A DNA stretch of 64,000 nucleotides, taken from NCBI GenBank assembly GCA_035536775.1, contig DATLNM010000054.1, forward strand, positions 114,046 through 178,045, given 5' to 3'. The position numbers and the translations under genes are program-made. The first letter of the stretch is position 1. The number at the start of each line of letters is the position of its first letter. Origin of the DNA: DATLNM01 sp035536775. GTDB lineage: Bacteria; Actinomycetota; CADDZG01; WHSQ01. The notes below the pieces were generated by a model. The model did not search any database and was not told where the DNA came from. It saw only the letters and a program-made list of their open reading frames with translations. This document shows, one piece after another, positions 26,515 to 34,524 of this stretch.

Positions 26515-27263
26515 TGGACGTGACCATCGATCGTCTCGCGAGTGGCGCTGCTCGTCCCCTAAAGCGGTGGAGCACCGGGCGTGTTGCCGCTGGCCTTGTC
26601 ATGTCTCTTTGGGCCGGACTGTTCTGGTTCCTGTTCTTCAGCGGCCGGTCTGCCCTCTATCTCTCGTCTCGGACCTCGTGGATCGTGCCGACCGGAGCGA
26701 TCATCATGACCATCGCGGCGTTGGGCCGGCTTGCGTCGTCACGTGCGGTAGATGCGGACGCGCCGACCCGCAGGGATGTCTGGAGCCTGGCGCTCATCGC
26801 GGCCCCGGCGATCATCGTCCTCGCGCTGCCACCGGCCTCGCTCGGGTCGTTCGCCACCCAACGCAGGTCGAGCTTCGTATCGGCCGGCTATGTGTCGTCG
26901 GTGGAAGACGTCACGACAGGAGAGCTGTCGCTCGCCGACGTCGCCGGAGCGGTTCGCTCGGACGAAGCGATGCGCGCTCTGGTGGCGCGCGCCGGTACCG
27001 AGGTGTCGTTCACGGGTTTCGTCGCGCGCGACAAGAGCATGCCCGCGGACGAATTCATGCTGAGCCGCTTCGTGGTCTCGTGCTGCGTTGCCGACGCGCT
27101 CGCGGTCCAGGTTCGAATCGTCGACGCGCCCCCTGGCGAGCTCGAGATCGATCAATGGGTCCGCGTCACCGGCGCGCTGTACCCGCTAGGCCGCGAGGTC
27201 GTCGTTCAAGCGACGAACATCGAGCCCGTCCCGCGTCCGAAGCACCCCTACCTCAACCCCTAG
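26514..27263 (+). CDS. TIGR03943/DUF1980 (YcgQ-like) partner of the permease
   Basis: A 249-residue protein with three N-terminal hydrophobic segments (about 27-47, 58-75, 85-105) and a C-terminal extracytoplasmic beta domain containing SRFVVSCCVADALAVQVRI and WVRVTGAL, the hallmark of the TIGR03943 family. The Cys-Cys pair may bind a metal. The ATG shares one base with the permease TGA (TGATG), so the two are translated together and presumably form one membrane complex. Confidence 0.85.
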   Translation: MDVTIDRLASGAARPLKRWSTGRVAAGLVMSLWAGLFWFLFFSGRSALYLSSRTSWIVPTGAIIMTIAALGRLASSRAVDADAPTRRDVWSLALIAAPAIIVLALPPASLGSFATQRRSSFVSAGYVSSVEDVTTGELSLADVAGAVRSDEAMRALVARAGTEVSFTGFVARDKSMPADEFMLSRFVVSCCVADALAVQVRIVDAPPGELEIDQWVRVTGALYPLGREVVVQATNIEPVPRPKHPYLNP

Positions 27264-27329
27264 TACGCGGCCGTTTCCCGGCGATCGAGTGAACGGCTGC
27301 TAGCCTGACGGCGGACAAGGAGGTCTGAA

Positions 27330-28367
27330 GTGGGTTTGAGGGTCCTCGGCGCGCTCGTCGCGATCGCACTCGCGAGCTTCGCCATCGTTCGTTACCGCAG
27401 ACGCCAGCTTCGGCGCGGCGAGCTGCTGGCCGTCGCGCTCGTAACCGCGGGTCTTTTGGTCTCGGCAGTCGCACCCGACCTTCTCAACCCGATGCTTGCC
27501 GCATTGGGATTCGAAGAAGGCGCGGAGCGCCGCATCATCGGTCTCCTAGTCATCTCCAACCTCTTCACGCTCGCTCTGGTCATCCGCGGCTTTACGCGCG
27601 ACGACACGTTGTCCGACGAGCTCGGCGACCTCGTCGATTACATGGCTCTGACGCGCTTCGAGAACGAGGGGCACCGTCTGGAGCCCGGTGGTTGTGCTGC
27701 GATCATCCCGGCGTACAACGAGGCCGACGTCCTGCCAACCGTGCTCGGGCAGATGCCTGAGGAGGTATCAGGCCTCCCGGTCGTTCCGGTCGTCATCGCT
27801 GATGGTTGCACCGACGGGACCGAAGCCGTCGCCCGCCGATTCGGAGCAGACGTCATCCGGCGCGACCTCCGGCGCGGATCTGGCGCCGCGGTTCGGCTCG
27901 GTTACCGAGCCGCGCTCGAGGCCGGCGCGGCGATCATCGTGACGCTCGACGCCGACGGGCAACACGACCCGAAGGAGATGGTGAGCCTCGTCGAGCCGTT
28001 GCTCAACGGCGAGGCCGACATGGTTCAGGGATCGCGGGTCCTCGGCTCGTTCGAGATCGAATCGAAGTCTCGCCATTACGGCGTCAAGTTGTTCGCCCGC
28101 CTTCTGACGGCTTTGGGTCGCACAAAGATCACCGACCCGTCAACGGGTTACCGGGCGATGACGGCCGAGACCCTGCGTTCGCTCGATCTCAAGCAGGACC
28201 AGTTCTACGTTTCGGAGATCATCCTGGACGCCGCGCGTAAGGGACTGCGCGTGGTCGAGGTGCCGATCACGATGTACCGGCGCGCGGGCGGCGCGACGAA
28301 GAAACCACCGACGTTCCGCTACGCGTGGGGCTTCTCGAAAGCGATAGTGCGTACCTGGTTCAGATGA
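27330..28367 (+). CDS. DUF2304-GT2 fusion: polyprenyl-phosphate glycosyltransferase-like
   Basis: A 345-residue protein. Residues 1-105 hold three hydrophobic helices of DUF2304 type. Residues 115-330 are a GT-A fold glycosyltransferase 2 of the dolichyl-phosphate mannose synthase kind, with IIPAYNEADVLP, ADGCTDGT, LDADGQHDP and DPSTGYRAM. It probably loads a sugar onto polyprenyl phosphate at the inner membrane. DUF2304 is usually a separate small gene beside a GT2 gene, so the fusion merits notice. The GTG start has AAGGAGG eight bases upstream. It overlaps the RTX gene by 4 nt. Confidence 0.85.
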   Translation: MGLRVLGALVAIALASFAIVRYRRRQLRRGELLAVALVTAGLLVSAVAPDLLNPMLAALGFEEGAERRIIGLLVISNLFTLALVIRGFTRDDTLSDELGDLVDYMALTRFENEGHRLEPGGCAAIIPAYNEADVLPTVLGQMPEEVSGLPVVPVVIADGCTDGTEAVARRFGADVIRRDLRRGSGAAVRLGYRAALEAGAAIIVTLDADGQHDPKEMVSLVEPLLNGEADMVQGSRVLGSFEIESKSRHYGVKLFARLLTALGRTKITDPSTGYRAMTAETLRSLDLKQDQFYVSEIILDAARKGLRVVEVPITMYRRAGGATKKPPTFRYAWGFSKAIVRTWFR

Positions 28368-29527
28368 GGTCGTTCGCTCTTCCGGTCTTGCTCGTAACCG
28401 TCTTCGCTACGTTCGTGGTTGTGACTCCGCCTGCCCAAGCCGCGACATGTGGAGGAGCGCGCGCGACCGTCTTAGGCACAGACAAAGACGACAATCTTGT
28501 CGGAACCGCGCGTCGAGATGTGATCGTCGGCCTCGGTGGTGACGACTTCCTGGATGGTCGCGGCGGAGACGACATCATCTGCGGCGGCGACGGCCGCGAC
28601 ACTTTGAGCGGGGGGAGCGGGAGCGATCGTCTCAGTGGCGGTCGGGGCGAAGATCAGCTCGATGGGCAGAAGGGGAACGATCGCCTCGAGGGTGGAAACA
28701 GCAGGGACGCCCTCTTTCCCCTCAGCGACCCTGGGATCGATGTCTTCGACGGTGGACGTGGGCTCGACGAGCTGAACTTCCTCGACGCAGATGAGGCGGT
28801 CACAGTGGATCTGTCCGAGGGTTTCGTGCGCATGGGCGATCGGCGAGAGCAGTTAGTCGGGGGAACGTTCGAGATCGTCACCGGTTCCGAGTTTGCCGAC
28901 AAGCTTGTCGGAGACGACGACGACAACGTCCTTTTCGCAGGTTTCGCCTCCAGAGGCGACGAGATCCTCGGTAATGGCGGCAACGACTACCTCGAGGGTT
29001 ATGACGGGTCGAAGGCACTGAACGGTGGCGAAGGCGACGACGTCATCTCGGGCATCGGGCGTGGCGATGCGATCGACGGCGGGGGCGGGACAGACCTGAT
29101 CCGGATGTGCGGCAGTTTCTCCGTGAGCGTGAATGTATGCACCGGCGGCAGCCCGGGCGACGAGGGCGTGAAGGCAGACCTCGGCAAAGGAACGATCACC
29201 GGATATGTAGAGGCGACATTCGCCGGGATCGAGGCCTTTGAGGGAACGGCCTCGGCCGATGAGTTGGTCGGCTCGGGTGGCGCCGATGCTCTGTTCGGTG
29301 GTCCGCGCGAGGACATCCTCGTCGGCGGAGAAGGGGACGACTTGCTGTGGGGCGACACTCCTGCTCCACTGCCCCCGTCGATCGCGAACCGGCTCGGACC
29401 GAGTCAGCTCGGCGAGGCCGAACGGAACGACGACCTCAATGGAGGACCCGGGACGGACTCCCTCGACGGTGACGGCGGCACCGACACCTGCACCAACGGC
29501 GAAGACAACAAGGATTGTGAGAGCTAG
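28364..29527 (+). CDS. Secreted RTX-type calcium-binding repeat protein
   Basis: A 387-residue protein with a signal peptide (1-25, ending AQAA) and many Gly/Asp nonapeptides of the type GGxGxDxLx (GLGGDDFLDGRGGDDIICGG, GGSGSDRLSGGRG), which fold into calcium-binding beta-rolls. A central less regular part (about 110-190) separates two repeat blocks. No protease or lipase motif is visible, so it may be structural. Unlike classical RTX toxins it carries an N-terminal Sec signal. Its ATG overlaps the TGA of the GT2 gene (ATGA), a tight coupling that may mean the GT2 product glycosylates or anchors it (inference). Confidence 0.85.
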   Translation: MRSFALPVLLVTVFATFVVVTPPAQAATCGGARATVLGTDKDDNLVGTARRDVIVGLGGDDFLDGRGGDDIICGGDGRDTLSGGSGSDRLSGGRGEDQLDGQKGNDRLEGGNSRDALFPLSDPGIDVFDGGRGLDELNFLDADEAVTVDLSEGFVRMGDRREQLVGGTFEIVTGSEFADKLVGDDDDNVLFAGFASRGDEILGNGGNDYLEGYDGSKALNGGEGDDVISGIGRGDAIDGGGGTDLIRMCGSFSVSVNVCTGGSPGDEGVKADLGKGTITGYVEATFAGIEAFEGTASADELVGSGGADALFGGPREDILVGGEGDDLLWGDTPAPLPPSIANRLGPSQLGEAERNDDLNGGPGTDSLDGDGGTDTCTNGEDNKDCES

Positions 29528-29536
29528 AACGCTGCT

Positions 29537-30589
29537 CTAGATCGTTCTTACGTAGTAGTCCTCGGCGGCGTCGTCCCAGTTCATGTCGACTATGCCTTTG
29601 GCGCGTGCTGCTTTGACGAACTGCAGGAACCCTCCGTAGCCCAGATCCTTCTCGCTGAAGTTCGGCTTCCGTTTGCGGAGTTGGTCCTTCAATCCCGATA
29701 GCGGCGGCTCGCCTGATGACTTCTGCAGCTCGGACACGACGGTGCGCAACAGATCGAACGCCTGAGATTCGGTCTCGCCACCCGACGGCACGTCCACCAG
29801 CGGATCACCTTCGGCTACGCCGTCGCGCAGTGTCACCGCACCCTTCGACTCGAGGTGGCGCATCAGCTCGCCCCACGTGCGGAAGCCGTAGTCGCCCTCG
29901 GCGAAGGTCGGGTCTTTGCGCAGGATGGCTCGCTTGATCATCGACGACAGCACCGAGCCGTCGGTGGTCCGCTGCAGGGCCAACAACGTGTTGAAGACGA
30001 GGCGGGTCAGATGGGTGAGGTCTGAGACGTCTGAACCGCCTGCCTCGGCCGCGCCCCCGTTGGACGCTGCGCCGGCCTTCTTCTGACGGCCCCGCGGAGC
30101 GGCGGCTTTGCCGGAGCCGACACCCAACAGCTTCCCGTAGAAGAGGAACTCGTCGCATGCGCCGGGCAACAGCTCGGAAGTCGAGCCCTCGACGCCGACG
30201 CCGATAACACTCTTGTTGAGCTCACGCAGTTTCAGCACGAGGGGGGTGAAGTCCGAGTCGCCCGACGCGACCACGAAGGTCGTCAGGAAGTCCCGCTCGA
30301 ACACGAGCTCCAGAGCATCGACCGCGAGCTTGATGTCCGCCGCGTTCTTGCGAACCATCCCGGTGCGTTGGGGGATCTCGATCATCTCGATACGCTGAGC
30401 TACGAGGTTCTGCCGCATGTCCGCGAACAGGTTCCAGTCGGCATAGGCACGCCGCACGACGACCCGTCCGCGCTCGGAGAGCGCGTTCATGATGATGGCC
30501 ATGTCGAGCGTCTCCCCACGGTCACGCGCGCCGATGGCGAGGTTCTCGAAGTCGATGAAAAGCGCTATCCGTTGCTCTTCAGCATCCAT
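29537..30589 (-). CDS. NYN-domain (LabA/DUF88-like) protein with OST-HTH/LOTUS domains
   Basis: A 350-residue protein. The N-terminal 160 residues form a NYN/PIN-like ribonuclease fold with conserved Asp in FIDFENL (Asp13), NAADIKLAVDA and VASGDSDFTPLV. The remainder holds two copies of the OST-HTH (LOTUS) fold, about 190-260 (LTRLVFNTLLALQ...FAEGDYGFRTWGELM) and 275-348 (FDLLRTVVSELQ...FSEKDLGYGGFLQFV), which in other proteins bind RNA. An RNA-processing or RNA-decay role is likely, fitting the RNase D gene next door. It is convergent with the RTX gene. Confidence 0.85.
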   Translation of the reverse strand: MDAEEQRIALFIDFENLAIGARDRGETLDMAIIMNALSERGRVVVRRAYADWNLFADMRQNLVAQRIEMIEIPQRTGMVRKNAADIKLAVDALELVFERDFLTTFVVASGDSDFTPLVLKLRELNKSVIGVGVEGSTSELLPGACDEFLFYGKLLGVGSGKAAAPRGRQKKAGAASNGGAAEAGGSDVSDLTHLTRLVFNTLLALQRTTDGSVLSSMIKRAILRKDPTFAEGDYGFRTWGELMRHLESKGAVTLRDGVAEGDPLVDVPSGGETESQAFDLLRTVVSELQKSSGEPPLSGLKDQLRKRKPNFSEKDLGYGGFLQFVKAARAKGIVDMNWDDAAEDYYVRTI

Positions 30590-30638
30590 GGAGCAGTCCT
30601 TTGCTTGAAGCGCTCATGGTCGTGAGCATCCCTCGACC

Positions 30639-31850
30639 CTACTCTTCACCGAGAACCACCTCTTCGATGAATGGCGCTTGATCGGTCGCTCTGACGGCGA
30701 TCTCACCTCGTGCGAGCGCGATCACCGCATCGCCCGCGATCTCCCGTCTCCAACCGGTCAACAGACGATAGGAGGCCTCGTCGCCCTCGGGGATCGTGCC
30801 GGTTACGACTTCGGCGAGGACCGCCTCGAGTTCGGCGCGTGTGGTGACGAGCTCGGTCGCTATGTTCGCCTTCTCACAACGCGACCGAACGACCGCGTCG
30901 GCCAAACCCGAAAGGATGCGCGCCTTGACCTGTGCGTCCTTCCCCGTCGAGCGCGAGGTGCTTGGGATCGCCGGAGCGTCCTGGCCGCGCTGTATGGCGC
31001 TCATGAGCTCGCCAGCCGATCTCTCCGCCTCCCGCACGTTCATCCCTCGGATGTCTTTCAGCGCCGCTTCCGACGACGGCGCGCGCCGCGCGATCTCGAT
31101 CAGAGTCTGGTCCTTGACGACCCAGCCCCGCGGGACGTTGCGCCGGGCGGCCTGCTGCTCGCGCCACGCCCCAAGCTCACGCAGCACGGCCGTCTGCTTG
31201 CCCGACAGCGTTCCGCGACCCGAGACACGTCGGTAAGCCTCGGCCGGGTCGACGTGGTAGGTGTCCGCCTCTTCCATCGATTTCATCTCTTCGTCCAGCC
31301 ACTCGAGACGCCCGAGTGTTCGCAACCTTTCCTTGAGACGGTCGGCGATGAGTCCGAGGTAGCGAACGTCGTCGGCGGCATAGTGCAGCTGGGCTTTCGT
31401 CAGAGGGCGCCGGCACCAATCGCTGTAGGACTCGCCCTTTACCAACGTCTCCGAACAGACCGCCTCGACGAGGCGGCCGTAGGGCAACGACGCTCCGTAC
31501 CCCGCGAACCCAGCGGCGAGCTGAATGTCGAAGACATTGCTCGGCACAGCCTTGAAGAGGTCGTAGAAGATCTCGAAGTCTTGACGGCCCGCGTGCACGA
31601 CGATCTGCACAGCGGGATCCGCGACCACCTTGCCGATACCGTCGAGCGCGAGATCGCCGATGGGATCGACGAGATAGATCGAGGTTCGGGTCGCGATCTG
31701 CACGAGGCACAGCCGCGCGCTGTAGGTCTTCTCGCGGAGGAACTCGGTGTCGAGTCCTATCCTGTCCTCGGCGAGGGATTCCTCTACGACGGCGTCCAGG
31801 TGCTTCTGCTCGGTGACGAGCGTCTCTGCTACATCTCCGAGCAGAGGCAA
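30639..31850 (-). CDS. rnd: Ribonuclease D (DEDD exonuclease with HRDC domain)
   Basis: A 403-residue 3'-5' exoribonuclease used in tRNA and structured RNA 3'-end trimming. DEDD residues: Asp34 and Glu36 in GLDTEF, Asp in HAGRQDFEIF, and YAADDVRYL for the last pair. An HRDC-type helical domain follows at about 195-280, with a further helical region to the C-terminus. The TTG at 31850, two bases after the stop of the acyl-CoA dehydrogenase gene, is the only candidate that keeps the whole exonuclease fold; its ribosome binding site is weak, so translational coupling is likely. Confidence 0.85.
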   Translation of the reverse strand: MPLLGDVAETLVTEQKHLDAVVEESLAEDRIGLDTEFLREKTYSARLCLVQIATRTSIYLVDPIGDLALDGIGKVVADPAVQIVVHAGRQDFEIFYDLFKAVPSNVFDIQLAAGFAGYGASLPYGRLVEAVCSETLVKGESYSDWCRRPLTKAQLHYAADDVRYLGLIADRLKERLRTLGRLEWLDEEMKSMEEADTYHVDPAEAYRRVSGRGTLSGKQTAVLRELGAWREQQAARRNVPRGWVVKDQTLIEIARRAPSSEAALKDIRGMNVREAERSAGELMSAIQRGQDAPAIPSTSRSTGKDAQVKARILSGLADAVVRSRCEKANIATELVTTRAELEAVLAEVVTGTIPEGDEASYRLLTGWRREIAGDAVIALARGEIAVRATDQAPFIEEVVLGEE

Positions 31851-31851
31851 A

Positions 31852-33003
31852 TCAGGGCAGTCCCATCTCGCGAGCGATGAGGATGCGCATGACCTCAGAC
31901 GTGCCCTCACCGATCTCGAGGATCTTCGAGTCGCGGAAGTGGCGGCACACCGGGAACTCCTCGATGTAGCCGTACCCGCCGTGTATCTGAACCGCCTCGC
32001 GCGCGACGTCGACCGCGTTCTCGGACGCGAACAGCTTCGCTATCGCCGCTTCCTTCTTGTAGGGACGCCCGACCTCGGCGAGCCATGCTGCCCGGTAGTA
32101 CGCCTGCCGAGCGAGCTGCGTACGCATCTCCATGTCGGCGAGCTTGAAGCGAAGCGCCTGAAATTTCCCGATGGGCTGTCCGAACGCGCTGCGTTCCCCG
32201 ACGTACTTGATGCACTCATCGATGCATCCTTGCGCAAGGCCAACCGCGAGGGCCGCGATCGCTATACGGCCGTCGTCGAGGATCTTCATGAAGTTCCTGA
32301 AACCTTCGCCACGCGCTCCAAGGAGGTTTTCTTCAGGAACCCTGCAATCGTTGAACGCGAGCTCGTGTGTGTCCGAATGCCACCAGCCCATCTTTCGGTA
32401 CGAGGCGCCGACCTCGAAGCCCGGCGTCCCATTGGGAACGACGATCGCTGAGATCTCCTTGCCGCCTCCGGGCGCCTCACCGGTGATCGCCGTTGCCGTG
32501 ACGAAGCTGGTGATCGGCGTGCCTGAGTTGGTGATGAAGCTCTTAGAGCCGTTGATCACCCACTGACCGTCTTCGATCTTCGCGGTCGTCCTCGTGGCCT
32601 GCGCGTCGGACCCGCCCCCGGGTTCCGTCAATCCGAATCCGGCCAACGCCTCGCCGGTCGCCAGGGGGGGAAGCCACCGTTGCTTCTGCTCCTCGGTCCC
32701 GAAACGGTAGATGGGCATCGCGCCCAGCCCTACGGCTGCCTCGAGCGTGATGGCGAGTGAAGAGTCGATGCGCGCGATCTCCTCGATCGCGAGACACAGG
32801 GTTAGGAAGTCTGATCCCGATCCTCCGTACTCCTCAGGGAATGGAAGACCAAAGAGCCCGAGCTCTCCCATCTGCTTGACCGCGTCCATCGGGAGCTCGT
32901 GGGACGCGTCCCACTCCTCGGCATGCGGGCGGATCGCATCGTCGACGAACGATCTGATCGTCTTGACGAAATCCTGTTGTTCTTCTGAGAGATCGAGATC
33001 CAT
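31852..33003 (-). CDS. Acyl-CoA dehydrogenase (FAD flavoprotein)
   Basis: A 383-residue acyl-CoA dehydrogenase of normal length, with signatures GLTEPGGGSDAQ (FAD/substrate binding), TNSGTP, and the C-terminal IHGGYGYIEEFPVCRHFRDSKILEI region. The catalytic base Glu is likely in EGTSEVMR, the place seen in short/branched-chain enzymes. It would oxidise an acyl-CoA to the enoyl-CoA, passing electrons to ETF. ATG at 33003 with AAGG upstream gives the standard N-terminus. It lies just after the R2lox-SCP2 gene and just before RNase D. Confidence 0.9.
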   Translation of the reverse strand: MDLDLSEEQQDFVKTIRSFVDDAIRPHAEEWDASHELPMDAVKQMGELGLFGLPFPEEYGGSGSDFLTLCLAIEEIARIDSSLAITLEAAVGLGAMPIYRFGTEEQKQRWLPPLATGEALAGFGLTEPGGGSDAQATRTTAKIEDGQWVINGSKSFITNSGTPITSFVTATAITGEAPGGGKEISAIVVPNGTPGFEVGASYRKMGWWHSDTHELAFNDCRVPEENLLGARGEGFRNFMKILDDGRIAIAALAVGLAQGCIDECIKYVGERSAFGQPIGKFQALRFKLADMEMRTQLARQAYYRAAWLAEVGRPYKKEAAIAKLFASENAVDVAREAVQIHGGYGYIEEFPVCRHFRDSKILEIGEGTSEVMRILIAREMGLP

Positions 33004-33038
33004 GGACACCTTTCTGTGTGCTAGTCGTCGAGCCGCAA

Positions 33039-34328
33039 CTAGAGGAGGAACAACTTCGGCAGCTTCGCCTTGGCGGACAGGCTTCCGTGCACCTTGAGAC
33101 GCCGCTTCAGCAGCGCCCAGCGTGGATCCATGCGTCCGACGGCGATCTTCGCCCAATCCGACAAGGTCGTCTCGAGCCGTAGCGCCGGGTCTCCGGCGCG
33201 TCCGGGCTTCGCTTCTATGTGTCCGTTGGTGGCCACGAGGTGCCATGGCTCACCGTCGACGAAGTCCCACTCCACCGGACCCTCGAGCGAACGAGCGACT
33301 TCGGGATCGGTGACGCGGGTCATGCCGTCGAAAAGGATCTCGATCGAACCCGGCGATAGTTCGGGTTCGAGACGGTCATCGCCGAGCACCTTGTCCTCGA
33401 GAAGAACGATCGTCTCTCTGGCTCGCTCCTCGAACGACTTCTCGAGGTCCTGGAAGCTGAGCAGCTTGATCTCGGACGGATCGATACCCACGCGCCGGAT
33501 CTTGGTATCCATGGAGCGCAAACCGAACGCGTAGATCTCTTCCATCGTGAAATCGAAGCACTCGACGTAGCTACGGTCGAAGTTCGGCGGCACGAAGACG
33601 CCCACGGACCAGAACAACGCCTTGTCCCACATCTCGATCGCGGCTTCCCTGCACTCGCGTGACGACCTGACCAGCTCACCCAAGAACTTGATGCCGAACG
33701 CGACGTGACGCGACTCATCCCGCGACACGTGGGTGATCCCTTCGGCGAAACCCGGAAGGATGTCTAGCTTCTCGACGTAGCGTTGGATGAAGTGCTGACC
33801 TGGGATGGCCAGGACTCCCTCTATGACGACGTGGTAAAGGGCAATCATCTGCGTCAACAACGGACGGTCCTTGGGCTTCTTGCGGAGCGCATCACTTACG
33901 CGGTCCAGCTCGGCGAATACTTGCTTGAAGCCCCACGTGAGTTGGTCTTCAACCGCCGCGAGCGTGGTCTTGGTGTCACTACCTTGACCCGCGACCTCGC
34001 GCATGAAGCGGTCGAAGAAGACGTGGTGCCGGGCCTCATCGACGATCTGGGTCGTGAGGAAGATGCTTTCGGAGTGCCCGGGTGCCGCGTCCAGGACCGG
34101 AGTCAGCGTCCGAGCGACGGCCTCTTCCCCGACGAGGAACATCGCGTAGGTCCACAGCGCCGCCTCACGCTGACGTTCGGTGAGCTTCGTGGTCCAGTGC
34201 TCGGCATCGACCGAGAAATCGATCGCGGTTGCGCTCCACGGGTTCTGCTCCCACCGCCGGTAGAGCTTGTCGTAGGAGATGACCTCGGGCTTGGCGAGCT
34301 CATCGGGCTGCTTCTTAGGTTCTGGCAC
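33039..34328 (-). CDS. R2-like ligand-binding oxidase (R2lox) fused to a C-terminal SCP2 domain
   Basis: A 429-residue fusion. Residues 1-310 are a ferritin-like R2 fold with metal ligands Glu68, Glu98/His101 (DEARHH), Glu170 (VIEG) and Glu205/His208 (DESRH). The place of the R2 radical Tyr (four after His101) is Phe105. Val71 and Tyr165 fall where R2lox proteins such as Rv0233 form their Val-Tyr crosslink, with the same spacings to the ligands, so this is R2lox rather than NrdB. Residues about 325-429 are an SCP2 sterol-carrier-like domain (VEWDFVDGEPWHL, ending KLFLL). R2lox binds long-chain fatty acid in known structures and SCP2 binds lipids. Acyl-CoA dehydrogenase genes lie on both sides. 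The reaction is unknown. Confidence 0.85.
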   Translation of the reverse strand: MPEPKKQPDELAKPEVISYDKLYRRWEQNPWSATAIDFSVDAEHWTTKLTERQREAALWTYAMFLVGEEAVARTLTPVLDAAPGHSESIFLTTQIVDEARHHVFFDRFMREVAGQGSDTKTTLAAVEDQLTWGFKQVFAELDRVSDALRKKPKDRPLLTQMIALYHVVIEGVLAIPGQHFIQRYVEKLDILPGFAEGITHVSRDESRHVAFGIKFLGELVRSSRECREAAIEMWDKALFWSVGVFVPPNFDRSYVECFDFTMEEIYAFGLRSMDTKIRRVGIDPSEIKLLSFQDLEKSFEERARETIVLLEDKVLGDDRLEPELSPGSIEILFDGMTRVTDPEVARSLEGPVEWDFVDGEPWHLVATNGHIEAKPGRAGDPALRLETTLSDWAKIAVGRMDPRWALLKRRLKVHGSLSAKAKLPKLFLL

Positions 34329-34374
34329 GGGGGGTCGCCTTTCCTGACGGGGGTGGTCTATCCTTCCTCATATG

Positions 34375-34398
34375 AAACTTGACCGAGTGGTCAAGTTT
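34375..34398. promoter_or_regulatory. 24-bp perfect palindrome, probable TetR-type operator
   Basis: Ten-base arms AAACTTGACC and GGTCAAGTTT flank GAGT, in the divergent gap between the R2lox-SCP2 gene (start 34328) and the acyl-CoA dehydrogenase gene (GTG 34525). The TTGACC-GGTCAA core is of the kind bound by TetR-family fatty-acid regulators in high-GC bacteria. It is 47 nt from the minus start and 127 nt from the plus start, so repression of either promoter is possible. No regulator gene is adjacent. Confidence 0.75.
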
Positions 34399-34524
34399 AC
34401 GGGGAGGTCGGGGCAGGCGCACGGGTCGGCCGTTCCCCCTCGGAGCAACCGCCGGTCGGCGTGACGGCCAGTCGGAGTGAAAGTTAGGCCCGCCGCGAGG
34501 CGAGCCGGGACACCGGGAGGAAAA

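Noticed and set aside
28364..29527. RTX toxin with type I secretion
   Set aside because: It has a Sec-type signal peptide, no toxin or enzyme domain, and no ABC exporter genes nearby.
30678..31880. A 400-codon plus-strand frame opposite RNase D
   Set aside because: RNase D has its complete DEDD motif set on the other strand; this frame has no recognisable domain.
33039..34328. Ribonucleotide reductase small subunit NrdB
   Set aside because: The Tyr position is Phe, the Val-Tyr crosslink pair of R2lox is present, an SCP2 domain follows and no nrdA gene is near.
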